A DNA stretch of 35,528 bases from an uncultured Parasphingopyxis sp. (GCA_947259005.1 CAMYKP010000011.1:1-35528); one strand, 5' to 3'. Shown: positions 24,598 through 34,820, numbered from the stretch's first letter. Notes: generated from the letters alone by a model not told the origin. Made by a program: numbers and translations.

Positions 24598-25608
24598 ATG
24601 AAAGCTGCAACGCTCAAAAAGCCCGGCGGGCTCGACAATATCGTTATCGCGGACCGGGAGCAGCCCGAAGCTGGTCCGGGACAGATTTTGGTCAAAGTCA
24701 GCGCGAATTCGCTCAACTATCATGACTATGTTGTCGCGCTGGGCGGCATTCCGGCCGCCGACGGCCGGATCCTGATGTCCGATGGCGCAGGAGAAGTCGT
24801 GGCGGTTGGCGAGGGAGTGTCGGGTTGGAAAACCGGTGACCATGCCCTGTCCGTCTTCTTCCCCGGATGGGCCGATGGCACGGGTGAAAACGAAAAACGG
24901 CTTGGTGTGCCCGGCGATCATGCAGACGGATTTGCTGCCGAATATGTCGCGGCACCCGCCCATGCCTTCACCAAAGCGCCCAAGGGTTACAGTTTCGCGG
25001 AATCGGCGACCTTGCCCTGTGCCGCGGTAACGGCATGGCGGTCCCTCATGGTTGCCGCCCACACCAAACCCGGAGACATCGTGCTGGTGCAGGGTTCTGG
25101 CGGAGTTTCCATTTTCGCCTTGCAGTTTGCAAAGGCGGCAGGCGCGACGGTTATCGCGACATCCTCATCCGGTGAAAAGCTCGATAAGCTCCGCGATCTC
25201 GGAGCGGATCATCTGATCAATTACAAGGAAGAGCCGGAATGGGGGAAGGCGGCGCTTGCCCTGACGGGCGGCCGCGGTGTGGATTCGGTAGTTGAGATTG
25301 GCGGGCCGGGAACTCTCACGCAATCCATTTATGCGTGCCGCACGGGTGGTCATATCGGATTGATCGGAGTGCTGACGGGGCTTTCGGGTGAGATACCCAC
25401 CGCCCTGTTCTTCCAGAAAAATCTCGTGATGACGGGGATCACGGTCGGTAGCCAGGCCGATCAGCGGGACATGATTGCCGCGATCGATGCAAACGAAATC
25501 AAGCCCGTGATCGACAGCCACTTTCCGCTCGACGGCCTTGCCGACGCCTTCAGGCATCAGGCTGCGCAAAAGCATTTCGGGAAAATCGTGGTCGACGTTC
25601 CGGGCTGA
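24598..25608 (+). CDS. Zinc-independent MDR oxidoreductase (quinone oxidoreductase-like)
   Basis: A 336-residue NAD(P)H-dependent medium-chain dehydrogenase/reductase. The GroES-like N-terminal domain lacks the catalytic Cys (NSLNYHDYV replaces the zinc site) and the structural four-Cys lobe is absent, so it belongs with the zinc-less reductases. The Rossmann region carries LVQGSGGVSIFALQFAK; ATSSSGEKL after it favours NADPH. Such enzymes reduce quinones or alkenal/enone bonds. It starts one base after the crotonase stop, suggesting a joint role in acyl-CoA or enone metabolism. Substrate unknown. Confidence 0.9.
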   Translation: MKAATLKKPGGLDNIVIADREQPEAGPGQILVKVSANSLNYHDYVVALGGIPAADGRILMSDGAGEVVAVGEGVSGWKTGDHALSVFFPGWADGTGENEKRLGVPGDHADGFAAEYVAAPAHAFTKAPKGYSFAESATLPCAAVTAWRSLMVAAHTKPGDIVLVQGSGGVSIFALQFAKAAGATVIATSSSGEKLDKLRDLGADHLINYKEEPEWGKAALALTGGRGVDSVVEIGGPGTLTQSIYACRTGGHIGLIGVLTGLSGEIPTALFFQKNLVMTGITVGSQADQRDMIAAIDANEIKPVIDSHFPLDGLADAFRHQAAQKHFGKIVVDVPG

Positions 25609-25654
25609 ACAGGCACGGCATCGCGGCGGGTATATTAGAGGTAGGAGAGTGAGA

Positions 25655-27451
25655 ATGATTGCTTCGATTTCCACCCGTCTTGCGGCGCTTGCAGCGATGC
25701 TGTCGCTGGGCATGACGCCGTCCCCGGCACAGGAGGCGGAACAGGCGCCCTCGCTCGAAATAGGTGCCGGAGGCCGGCCTATCGGCCAACCATGGTCGCG
25801 CAGCCCGGTCTATGCCGAGCATGGCATGGCCGCGACTGCACATCCGCTGGCCAGCCAGATTGCGATCGACATTCTCCAGCAGGGTGGCAGCGCGGTTGAT
25901 GCAGCTATTGCGGCCAATGCCGCGCTCGGCCTGATGGAGCCTACCGGGAACGGGATCGGCGGCGACATGTTTGCCATCGTCTGGGACCCCGAGAGTGGCC
26001 AGCTCTACGGCCTGAATGCTTCGGGGCGGAGCCCCATGGGCCGCAGCTATGACGATCTTCGCGAGGCGCTGGGCGATGCGGACACGATTCCGCCCTTCGG
26101 CCACCTACCGGTCAGCGTGCCGGGAACCGTCGATGGCTGGTTCGAGCTTCATGGCCGGTTCGGAAGGCTTCCGATGGCGGACATCCTCGCACCGACAATC
26201 GACTATGCGGAGAACGGCCATCCCGTCGCCCCGGTGATCGCCTATTATCTGGACCGCAATCTCGCCCGGTTCGAGGAGCGGCTCGACATGATCGGCGAGT
26301 TCGACAATGCGCGCGCCACCTATTTTGCCGATGGTGCGCCCGAGGCCGGAGAGATGTTCCGCAATCCCGATCTCGCCAATACGCTGCGCATGATTGCCGA
26401 GGGCGGGCGCGACGCCTTTTACGAGGGCGAGATAGCCCGGACGATCGACGCCTATATGCGGCGCATCGGCGGCGATCTGCGGCTTGAGGATTTCACCGCG
26501 CATCGCAGCGAATGGGTTGAGCCGGGCTGTGTCGAATATCGCGATGGCTACGAATTGTGTGAACTGCCGCCGAACGGGCAGGGGTTCGCCGCGCTGCAGA
26601 TGGTCAACATCCTGCGCAACGTAGACCTGACCCAGTGGCCGCGCGGATCGGCCGAAGTGCTGCATTACATCACCGAGGCGAAGCGCCTGGCGTTCGAGGA
26701 TCTGGCGCGCTTCTATGCCGATCCCGCCTTTGTCGATGTGCCGGTCGAAGGGCTGTTGTCGGAGGAATATGGACGACGCCGTTTTGCCGAGATCGATCCT
26801 GCGCGAGCCAATCCGGCGTTCCAGCCCGGCGATCCCCGGCTCGAAGGAGAGGGCGATACGACCTATCTGACGGTCGCCGATTCAAACGGGATGATGGTCT
26901 CGCTGATCCAGTCCAACTATCGCGGCATGGGATCGGGCCTTGTGGCGGACGGGCTGGGCTTCATGTTCCAGGACCGCGGTGAGCTCTTCTCGCTCGATCC
27001 CGATCATCCCAATGTCTATGCGCCGGGCAAGCGGCCATTCCACACGATCATTCCGGCCTTTGTGATGCGCAACGGCGCGCCGCATATGAGCTTCGGCCTG
27101 ATGGGCGGCGGTATGCAGCCCCAGGGCCATGTCCAGGTGCTGATCAACATGGTCGATTACGGCATGAATGTGCAGGAAGCCGGCGATGCGGCGCGACTCA
27201 ACCATGACGGCGGCCGCCAGCCGACCCAGGACCTTGAAGGCACAGGCGCCGACATGCTCGGCACGCTGCATGTCGAACCGGGCATTTCCGCCGAGACGAT
27301 CGAGCGATTGCGCGCGATGGGCCATAATGTCGAAATCGTCGAGGATGGCGTGATGTTCGGCGGCTATCAGGCGATTGTTCGCGATCCTGAAACCGGCGTC
27401 TATTCCGGGGCGACCGAGATGCGCAAGGACGGCCAGGCTCTGGGCTATTGA
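25655..27451 (+). CDS. ggt: Gamma-glutamyltransferase family Ntn-hydrolase (YwrD-like)
   Basis: A 598-residue precursor with a signal peptide (about 1-25, ending SPAQ), so probably periplasmic. GGT-type proteins self-cleave before a Thr that becomes the nucleophile; here that is Thr402 in EGDTTYLTVAD. The large subunit has GNGIGGDMF. In the small subunit the classical substrate-binding Ser-Ser pair reads His-Thr (PGKRPFHTIIPAF), and GLMGGGMQPQGH replaces the usual GSPGG, as in YwrD-like members. Glutathione may therefore not be the natural substrate. The ATG at 25655 has GGAGA at 25643-25647; TATATT at 25631-25636 may be a -10 element. It lies 46 bp after the MDR gene. Confidence 0.9.
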   Translation: MIASISTRLAALAAMLSLGMTPSPAQEAEQAPSLEIGAGGRPIGQPWSRSPVYAEHGMAATAHPLASQIAIDILQQGGSAVDAAIAANAALGLMEPTGNGIGGDMFAIVWDPESGQLYGLNASGRSPMGRSYDDLREALGDADTIPPFGHLPVSVPGTVDGWFELHGRFGRLPMADILAPTIDYAENGHPVAPVIAYYLDRNLARFEERLDMIGEFDNARATYFADGAPEAGEMFRNPDLANTLRMIAEGGRDAFYEGEIARTIDAYMRRIGGDLRLEDFTAHRSEWVEPGCVEYRDGYELCELPPNGQGFAALQMVNILRNVDLTQWPRGSAEVLHYITEAKRLAFEDLARFYADPAFVDVPVEGLLSEEYGRRRFAEIDPARANPAFQPGDPRLEGEGDTTYLTVADSNGMMVSLIQSNYRGMGSGLVADGLGFMFQDRGELFSLDPDHPNVYAPGKRPFHTIIPAFVMRNGAPHMSFGLMGGGMQPQGHVQVLINMVDYGMNVQEAGDAARLNHDGGRQPTQDLEGTGADMLGTLHVEPGISAETIERLRAMGHNVEIVEDGVMFGGYQAIVRDPETGVYSGATEMRKDGQALGY

Positions 27452-27472
27452 GCGAGATTTCGAGCTTTTGGC

Positions 27473-28390
27473 CTACTCGAATGGGTATTCGCCCCCGGTC
27501 AGCGTAGCAACGGATCGCTGGAAAACCGCATTGGATCCCTCGAGATCCATCTCCATGAAACGGTCGAACGCCTCCGGCTCGGCGAAAATCTCGCTGCGAT
27601 CGAAGAATCGTTTCCTGAGATAGTGGAGAAAGACGATATTGTTCGCTTCGCCGGGATACATCCGTTCTGCAACCGGATCATTGGGGAAATTGTAACGCAT
27701 GGGTAGCGCCGTAGTCGGCAGGTCGAGATCGGCACAGGTCAGTGCGACGGAAACCTGCGGTGCCCACCAGTGACCGACGATATCGGCTACCCTGTCCCTG
27801 ATTTCGAGATCGCGGCGATAGAATTTCCGCAACATGTCCGGCGGCCCGGCAAACACGCCATAATTGATGTAGAACGGCGCCGCCGGCGCCTCTTCGGGAG
27901 CGATCAGGGTATAGCGATACGGCCGGTCGATCGGGGCGCCGAGCACGGCCTGTGCGATCTCCGGCCAGTCCCGATCGGGTTCGCGCGGTAGCTCGCCGCG
28001 CGGAAAATGGAGATGCGCTATGACCCCGGCTAGCGCGGGCGTTTGCGTGAGTTGTGCGAGCAGCTCGGGAAATGGCCGCAGCGGAGCTACGTCGGCATCG
28101 CACAGAAATGCGAGATCGGCATCGTCGCGGATAGCTTCGAAACGGCAGTCGTGCTGGGCGCGGTGCGCGGGATTGTCGGCACCCACGGCATGCGCCCAGA
28201 CGATATCGATTCGGTCGAAATGCCCCCGCCAGCGTTCTGGAATTTGCTCGCTCTCGTGATCGCCAAACACCGCCACGAGCCGCGCGTCGCGATAGACGCC
28301 GCCAAGGGCGTCGAGCGCGAGCCTGAAAAAAGCGATCTGACCGAAAAATCCGTCAGTCGGACTGGCCGATATAAGAAAATCCAGCTTCAC
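27473..28390 (-). CDS. Putative GT-A fold glycosyltransferase / hypothetical protein
   Basis: A 305-residue cytoplasmic protein. The N-terminal half alternates beta strands and helices, and FLCDADVAPL (Asp98, Asp100) looks like the DxD metal and nucleotide-sugar site of GT-A glycosyltransferases. The C-terminal half has aromatic-rich segments such as YRYTLIAP and YINYGVF. The start is GTG 28390 with no clear ribosome binding site. I do not know a characterised homologue. It runs convergent to ggt (21 bp gap) and divergent from the methyltransferase gene. Confidence 0.7.
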   Translation of the reverse strand: MKLDFLISASPTDGFFGQIAFFRLALDALGGVYRDARLVAVFGDHESEQIPERWRGHFDRIDIVWAHAVGADNPAHRAQHDCRFEAIRDDADLAFLCDADVAPLRPFPELLAQLTQTPALAGVIAHLHFPRGELPREPDRDWPEIAQAVLGAPIDRPYRYTLIAPEEAPAAPFYINYGVFAGPPDMLRKFYRRDLEIRDRVADIVGHWWAPQVSVALTCADLDLPTTALPMRYNFPNDPVAERMYPGEANNIVFLHYLRKRFFDRSEIFAEPEAFDRFMEMDLEGSNAVFQRSVATLTGGEYPFE

Positions 28391-28459
28391 GAGCGAAATG
28401 TGGTGAACCCAAGGACCATGGGCTCTTTTTGGCGTTTGGAGAGGCGATGTCTATTAGAA

Positions 28460-29218
28460 ATGTCGATCATGGTTATTGCCGTCAAAGGATTTTTCCGGAA
28501 TGAAAGACTGGTGAACGCCGACTATCTCGCCTGCTATTATGATGATCGAACCGCGAGGGCGCCGACAGACCTTCTCAAGCAAGTGGGTCATACTGAGTCA
28601 GGCGAAGCGATCAGTATCGACATGTTCGACCGGCTTGTGGAGGACATCGCCTTGCGTCTAGACCTCTCGCCGGGGGATGATCTGCTTGACCTGTGCTGTG
28701 GCAACGGTGTGTTCACGGCGCGCCTTGCATCGCGAGCAAGATCGGCTTTCGGCGTTGATTTTTCTGCGGGACTGATCGACGTGGCGCGATCACAATCGAG
28801 TGCGCCGAACACGCGCTTCGAGGTTGCAGACGTTCGCCGACTGCCTCGGCTGACGCCGGACGGTGACGGTAAATTTCCAAAAGTGATGATGTATGCCGCA
28901 CTCCAGCATTTTCCGAACGATTCCCTCGCTCCCCTGCTGGGTGATATCCTCGCTCTTACCACCGATGATCCGGTCATCCTGATCGGTTTCGTGCCGGAGC
29001 GAAGCAGGCGCTTTGCCTTTTATGACAGCTGGCCGCGGCGACTGACCTACCTGTCGCGAAAGCTCGTCGGCAAGGATGTAATGGGAAGCTGGTGGAACCG
29101 CACCGATTTCGAAAGGGCGGGTGCCTCTCATGGGCTGACTTGCAGTTTCCATCCGATCGCCGAGGGTACCAGGGCCAGAGACTATCGTTTCGATGCGGTA
29201 TTTCGTAAGCGAGTCTAG
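28460..29218 (+). CDS. SAM-dependent methyltransferase, 5' end uncertain (possible frameshift)
   Basis: A class I methyltransferase domain of about 250 residues. The SAM motif I is LLDLCCGNG (75-83 from ATG 28460), followed by GVDFSAGLIDVA, then FEVADVRRLP; an acceptor is not evident. ATG 28460 has no good ribosome binding site (28418 and 28469 are alternatives). In contrast ATG 28447 has GGAGAGG at 28438-28444, but that frame encodes only 18 residues and stops at 28501. Removing one T from the run at 28490-28494 would fuse it to the main frame. The frame further upstream (28043-28417) is antisense to the GT-A-like gene and not real. The gene is followed 14 bp later by the FemAB-like gene. 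Confidence 0.75.
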   Translation: MSIMVIAVKGFFRNERLVNADYLACYYDDRTARAPTDLLKQVGHTESGEAISIDMFDRLVEDIALRLDLSPGDDLLDLCCGNGVFTARLASRARSAFGVDFSAGLIDVARSQSSAPNTRFEVADVRRLPRLTPDGDGKFPKVMMYAALQHFPNDSLAPLLGDILALTTDDPVILIGFVPERSRRFAFYDSWPRRLTYLSRKLVGKDVMGSWWNRTDFERAGASHGLTCSFHPIAEGTRARDYRFDAVFRKRV

Positions 29219-29232
29219 GGATTCAGGGCACC

Positions 29233-30135
29233 ATGCTCACGGGTTATCTGTCACTCGAATATGCTCGTTCGCTGGCAGAATTCGGTGAAGTGATCACCCT
29301 GGCGCACAGTGGCATCCATTTACTGAAGCGCGATATCGATGGGGTGCATCACGATCTTTGCGGGCTCTATCCCTATTCGATGGCGTCCGACTGGTCCGCT
29401 CTTGCCTTGGATCTAGAGTCGTTGCGCGAAGGAGATGCTGTGTCGCTGGTTCTGGTCACCGACCCTTTTGCTGCGGAGCACCGGGACTGGTCGACTCTGG
29501 CGGGATGGGACGTGTGCAGAAAATTCAAGACGCACCAGATGGTCGACCTCCGTCGTGACTGGAGGAACGAACGCAAGAAGGGTCATCGATATTTGATCCG
29601 GCGCGCATTTGCGCAACAGTGCGTTGAGGTAGCCTGTGATCCGACCGAATATGCCGACCTTTTGTGGCAAATCTACCGACGGACAGTCGAGCGCTTTGGC
29701 CTCATGGGTATCCAGCGCATGTCCGCAGCATCAATCGCCGCTCAGCTTGAAGTGCCCGGCGCAACACTGGTCATTTCAAGCGACGATCAGGGTATAACCG
29801 GGGCCATTCTTTGCTTCGATCACGACTGTTCGAGCAATGGCCATCTGGCATTTCTTTCGGATCGAGCCGAAAAAATGGGAACCAGCTATGCACTTTATCA
29901 TGGCTGTCTTGATGCCGCCGAGCAGAGGCAATGCCGAACGTTCAATTTCGGGTCGGCGGCGGGAACCAAAGATGACCCCGATGACGGGTTGTTCCGGTTC
30001 AAACGTCGCTGGGCAAATCATCAGGCTGAAACCTGGCTTTGCGGCATGATTCTCGACGAGGATCGATACGCAATGTTGAACGGAAAGACCCGTGCGTCGG
30101 CGAATGGATTCTTTCCCGGATATCGAAATCGCTAG
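29233..30135 (+). CDS. FemAB-like GNAT superfamily acyltransferase
   Basis: A 300-residue cytoplasmic protein resembling the FemAB/BioF2-like (Acetyltransf_6) group of GNAT enzymes, which transfer acyl or aminoacyl groups, often to peptidoglycan or surface-glycan precursors. Supporting features are the central YRRTVERFGLMG helix, MGTSYALYHGCLDAA, FNFGSAAG and the C-terminal GLFRFKRRWAN, a pattern common at the end of the second GNAT lobe. AGGGC lies 4-8 nt before the ATG. With the methyltransferase it forms a two-gene unit, and the GT-A-like gene nearby suggests glycan decoration. The substrate is unknown. Confidence 0.8.
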   Translation: MLTGYLSLEYARSLAEFGEVITLAHSGIHLLKRDIDGVHHDLCGLYPYSMASDWSALALDLESLREGDAVSLVLVTDPFAAEHRDWSTLAGWDVCRKFKTHQMVDLRRDWRNERKKGHRYLIRRAFAQQCVEVACDPTEYADLLWQIYRRTVERFGLMGIQRMSAASIAAQLEVPGATLVISSDDQGITGAILCFDHDCSSNGHLAFLSDRAEKMGTSYALYHGCLDAAEQRQCRTFNFGSAAGTKDDPDDGLFRFKRRWANHQAETWLCGMILDEDRYAMLNGKTRASANGFFPGYRNR

Positions 30136-30270
30136 CCGATTGTCGAAGACTGGTCGCTTCAATCGTTCGGTATCACTCAATGTCCGCAGTGGACTGCACC
30201 AGCAGACAAATTGCGAGACTGATCGATGGTCTGTACCCGGCAGGCTTAATGGAAAGCCGCAATGTCTGGC

Positions 30271-30345
30271 TGGTGACCCCTACGGGAATCGAACCCGTGT
30301 TTCAGCCGTGAGAGGGCCGCGTCCTAACCGCTAGACGAAGGGGCC
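30271..30345 (-). tRNA. tRNA-Glu (anticodon CTC)
   Basis: Read on the minus strand, 75 nt fold as a tRNA. The acceptor stem pairs GGCCCCT with AGGGGTC, the D arm contains TAGCGGTTAGGA, and the anticodon stem CGGCC/GGCTG encloses loop CTCTCAC, giving anticodon CTC (Glu, GAG codons). The T arm contains GGTTCGAATCC, and CCA is encoded at the 3' end. The structure is complete and no intron is seen. Confidence 0.97.
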
Positions 30346-30348
30346 TTG

Positions 30349-30363
30349 GCAAGCGTTGCTTGC
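30349..30363 (-). other. Perfect hairpin in the tRNA-Glu leader
   Basis: GCAAGC, a 3-nt loop, and GCTTGC form a perfect 6 bp stem ending 3 nt before the tRNA 5' end. It lies between the promoter and the mature tRNA and could be a processing signal. Confidence 0.5.
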
Positions 30364-30371
30364 GGGCGGCT

Positions 30372-30400
30372 GATTTAGGGGCGGGGCAGGGCGAGGTCAA
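30372..30400 (-). promoter_or_regulatory. Promoter of tRNA-Glu
   Basis: On the minus strand TTGACC (30400-30395) and TAAATC (30377-30372) are separated by exactly 17 bp, and the tRNA begins 26 nt after the -10. This fits a sigma-70 promoter for a tRNA. Confidence 0.65.
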
Positions 30401-30487
30401 CTCATCGCGGCGAATATGCTATGATGGGCTACTCCGGTGATTCTCCAGACCGGCCCCCGCATCGCAGGCAATTGAGAGGAACGCATC

Positions 30488-31168
30488 ATGTCCACGCAAC
30501 TCAAGATCGATTTCATATCCGATATTTCCTGCCCCTGGTGCGTAGTGGGCCTGCGCAATATGGAAGCCGCGCTCGCCAATATCGGCGATGAGTTGGAAGC
30601 CTATGTCCGCTTCGAACCGTTCGAGCTCAATCCGGATATGCCGAAGGAAGGCATGGACAGGGCGACCTATTTCGCGACCAAATACGGGATTTCGGCCGAT
30701 GAGGCGAAGAGCCGTGGCGGCGAGATCAGGGCGCGCGCTGAAGAGGCTGGATTCACGATGAACACGGGCGAAGGCTTTAGAATCTACAATACGTTCGATG
30801 CCCACCGCCTGCTTGAATGGGCGATGGAAGAGGGAAAGCAGCGCGCCCTGAAGCATGCGATGTTCGAGGCCTATTTCACCGATGGCAAGAATATGGGCGA
30901 TCATGAGAGCCTTGCGGCAATCGCGGAATCGGTAGGGCTGGATGGAGCCAGGGCGCGCGAAATCCTCGCGGGCGACGAATATGCGGGCCATGTCCGCCAG
31001 TCCCAGTCCCATCAGCGCGGGCGGGGCGTCCAGTCCGTTCCGACGATCATCGTCAACGGCGAATATGTGATCAATGGCGGCCAGCCGCCGGCGATCTTCG
31101 AAAAGGCCTTCCGTCATATTGCGAGCGAAATAGCGCGCGAAGAAGCGGTGATGCCCGAAGCGGTCTAG
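30488..31168 (+). CDS. DsbA-family oxidoreductase, FrnE-like
   Basis: A 226-residue thioredoxin-fold protein with no signal peptide, so cytoplasmic. The active-site motif CPWC lies at 15-18 and the cis-Pro loop at VQSVPTIIVNG. The helical insertion (about 50-150) has the YFATKYG and FRIYNTFDAHRLL features of FrnE proteins, disulfide isomerases linked to oxidative stress. 2-Hydroxychromene-2-carboxylate isomerase shares the fold but usually lacks CPWC. GAGAGGAA lies about 10 nt before the ATG. It ends 21 bp from the convergent acyl-CoA ligase. Confidence 0.9.
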   Translation: MSTQLKIDFISDISCPWCVVGLRNMEAALANIGDELEAYVRFEPFELNPDMPKEGMDRATYFATKYGISADEAKSRGGEIRARAEEAGFTMNTGEGFRIYNTFDAHRLLEWAMEEGKQRALKHAMFEAYFTDGKNMGDHESLAAIAESVGLDGARAREILAGDEYAGHVRQSQSHQRGRGVQSVPTIIVNGEYVINGGQPPAIFEKAFRHIASEIAREEAVMPEAV

Positions 31169-31189
31169 CGGGTCCGCAAGATATAAGGG

Positions 31190-32806
31190 CTATGCCGTCA
31201 GCGCCCGATATTCGCCGCGCTCAAAGGCTTCTGCCATGGCGAATTTTTGGATCTTGCCCGATCCGGTGAGCGACCATTCTTCGACCCAGATCCAGAATGT
31301 CGGCGTCTTGTGCGGAGCCAGTCGCTCGCGCGCAAAGGCTTTGAGTTCTTCCGGAGACGGTTTCTCGCCCTCGCCGAGGCGCATGAAACAGGCGACGAGC
31401 TCGCCCCATTTTTCATCGGCTACGCCCACAACCGCGGTCTCGGCGATGGCCGGATGCTCGAGCATCATATTCTCGATTTCGGCGGGGAACAGGTTTTCGC
31501 CGCCGCGAATGATCATTTCTTTCACCCGGCCCGTGATCTTCAGATATCCACGTGCATCCATGGTGCCCAGATCGCCGGTATGGAGCCAGCCCTCGCCGTC
31601 GATCGTTTCGGCGGTGGCCTCGGGATTGTCGTTATACCCGGCCATGACATTATAGCCGCGAACGCAGATTTCGCCCTGTGCGCCGATCGGGCACACCGAT
31701 CCGTCATCAGGCGACAGGATTGCAATATCCATGTGCGGCAGCGGCTGCCCGATCGTTTCCGTCTGATCTGCCTCGCTGTCATCGGCCCAGCCATAGGTGA
31801 TGCCGGGGGATGTTTCCGTTTGCCCGTAAATGATCTGGATCGGCGCACCGAATACCTCGTGCGCCTTGCGCGCCAGTTCGGGCGCTACCATCGAGCCTCC
31901 GCAGAGCAGCGCTTTTACCGAAGTGACATCGCAGCCGGACCGTTCCGCTTCCTCGATCATACCGAACAGCATTGTCGGGACGCCGCCGGCAAGCTGTGGC
32001 CGTTCCCGTTCGATTGCACGGACGATCAGTTGCGGGTCATAACCTGGCGCCAATATGATGGTTACGCCGGTTGTCAGGGCGCCGCACACCACGATTGCAC
32101 AGCCTGCCGTATGGAAGAGCGGAACGACCAGGATAACGCTTTCCCCGGCTTCTGCATTCCAGCGATGAAAAATGTCGGAGCCGTTCTGCAAAAGTCCTTT
32201 TTGGTGGAGGAGCGCCCCCTTGGGAAAGCCCGTCGTGCCGGATGTATATTGAATCTGGACAATGTCTTCCGGCACCGTATCGCGCAGGTTGCCCACTTCA
32301 TGCCCATCGAACAGCGCGTCGTGATCGGTCAGCATTATCCGGTACTGAATCCGGGGCAGGTCCGCGCACGCCTCATCGACAATCGGCCCAAGCGCATGAC
32401 CGCGCACGATGGGAACGAAATATATCGCCTCCGCATGGGATTGTTCGAGCACATAGTGCAGCTCGCGGGCATTGAAGGCAGGATTGACGGTGACCAGCGT
32501 CAGGCCGGCCAGCGCGCTTGCCATCTCCATCAATATCCATTCCGGCAGATTATGGGCCATGATCGCGATGCGAGCGCCGCGTTCATGCCGAGATGCCAAG
32601 GCCCGGCCCAGTTTTTCGCTATCGGAGAGGAGCTCGGCATAGCTCCATTCCCGGCCTATCTCGCCATTTTCCAGAAGTTCGCGCAGGGCCGGCATATCGC
32701 CGCGTGCCTGAGCCTGTTCGCGCAGCACGGCGGCGAAAGTGGTCGGCTTGAACACCGTGTCCGCCTGCGCTTCGAACAGCGATTGCGTCAATGTGACGTC
32801 GTACAT
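31190..32806 (-). CDS. AMP-dependent acyl-CoA ligase
   Basis: A 538-residue ANL-family enzyme that activates a carboxylic acid through an acyl-AMP to a CoA thioester. Signature motifs are YTSGTTGFPKG (187-197), YGQTETSPG, GWLHTGDLG, a hinge KITGRVKEMIIRGGENL and the C-terminal catalytic Lys521 in GSGKIQKFA. The ATG at 32806 has GGAGAGG just upstream; the longer frame beyond it runs into the monooxygenase promoter region and is not real. Substrate (medium-chain or branched fatty acid, or another carboxylate) cannot be fixed. It is divergent from the BVMO gene. Confidence 0.95.
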   Translation of the reverse strand: MYDVTLTQSLFEAQADTVFKPTTFAAVLREQAQARGDMPALRELLENGEIGREWSYAELLSDSEKLGRALASRHERGARIAIMAHNLPEWILMEMASALAGLTLVTVNPAFNARELHYVLEQSHAEAIYFVPIVRGHALGPIVDEACADLPRIQYRIMLTDHDALFDGHEVGNLRDTVPEDIVQIQYTSGTTGFPKGALLHQKGLLQNGSDIFHRWNAEAGESVILVVPLFHTAGCAIVVCGALTTGVTIILAPGYDPQLIVRAIERERPQLAGGVPTMLFGMIEEAERSGCDVTSVKALLCGGSMVAPELARKAHEVFGAPIQIIYGQTETSPGITYGWADDSEADQTETIGQPLPHMDIAILSPDDGSVCPIGAQGEICVRGYNVMAGYNDNPEATAETIDGEGWLHTGDLGTMDARGYLKITGRVKEMIIRGGENLFPAEIENMMLEHPAIAETAVVGVADEKWGELVACFMRLGEGEKPSPEELKAFARERLAPHKTPTFWIWVEEWSLTGSGKIQKFAMAEAFERGEYRALTA

Positions 32807-32973
32807 GATACCTCTCCCAAGGTTTGCGGTAGAGGCTAGGCGTTTTTTGCCGCGTGTCGAGGGGAGGGTAGTATTGCGCCTGTGAGGCCCTGCAGCGCCT
32901 GTAGCGGCAATGCCGGCCAACTGGCCCAAGTTGACGCTGCACTCCCAACTGCGCAACAAAGGACGAAAACAAT

Positions 32974-32987
32974 TAACGTTTACGTCA
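32974..32987 (+). promoter_or_regulatory. Palindromic operator candidate before the BVMO gene
   Basis: TAACGTTTACGTCA is an imperfect palindrome of the form TnACGT-TT-ACGTnA, a few bases before the ribosome binding site (GAGGA at 32988-32992) of the monooxygenase. It resembles sites of MerR-type LiuR regulators of acyl-CoA degradation genes. Its placement between promoter and start would suit repression. Confidence 0.4.
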
Positions 32988-32996
32988 GAGGAAGCC

Positions 32997-34799
<1,803 letters not shown>

Positions 34800-34820
34800 G
34801 CCGTCCGGAAGTTCACACGA

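Noticed and set aside
23677..25062. Minus-strand frame of 461 codons opposite the crotonase and MDR genes
   Set aside because: Covers two well-supported coupled genes and has no domain of its own.
28043..28417. 5' extension of the methyltransferase frame
   Set aside because: This part is antisense to the GT-A-like gene; the methyltransferase fold begins only after 28460.
30039..30334. Short plus-strand frames across the tRNA-Glu region
   Set aside because: They overlap the end of the FemAB-like gene and read through the antisense of the tRNA, a known annotation artefact.
31247..32839. Plus-strand frame of 530 codons opposite the acyl-CoA ligase
   Set aside because: It mirrors a gene with all ANL motifs; its translation is Arg/His/Gln-rich without a fold signature.
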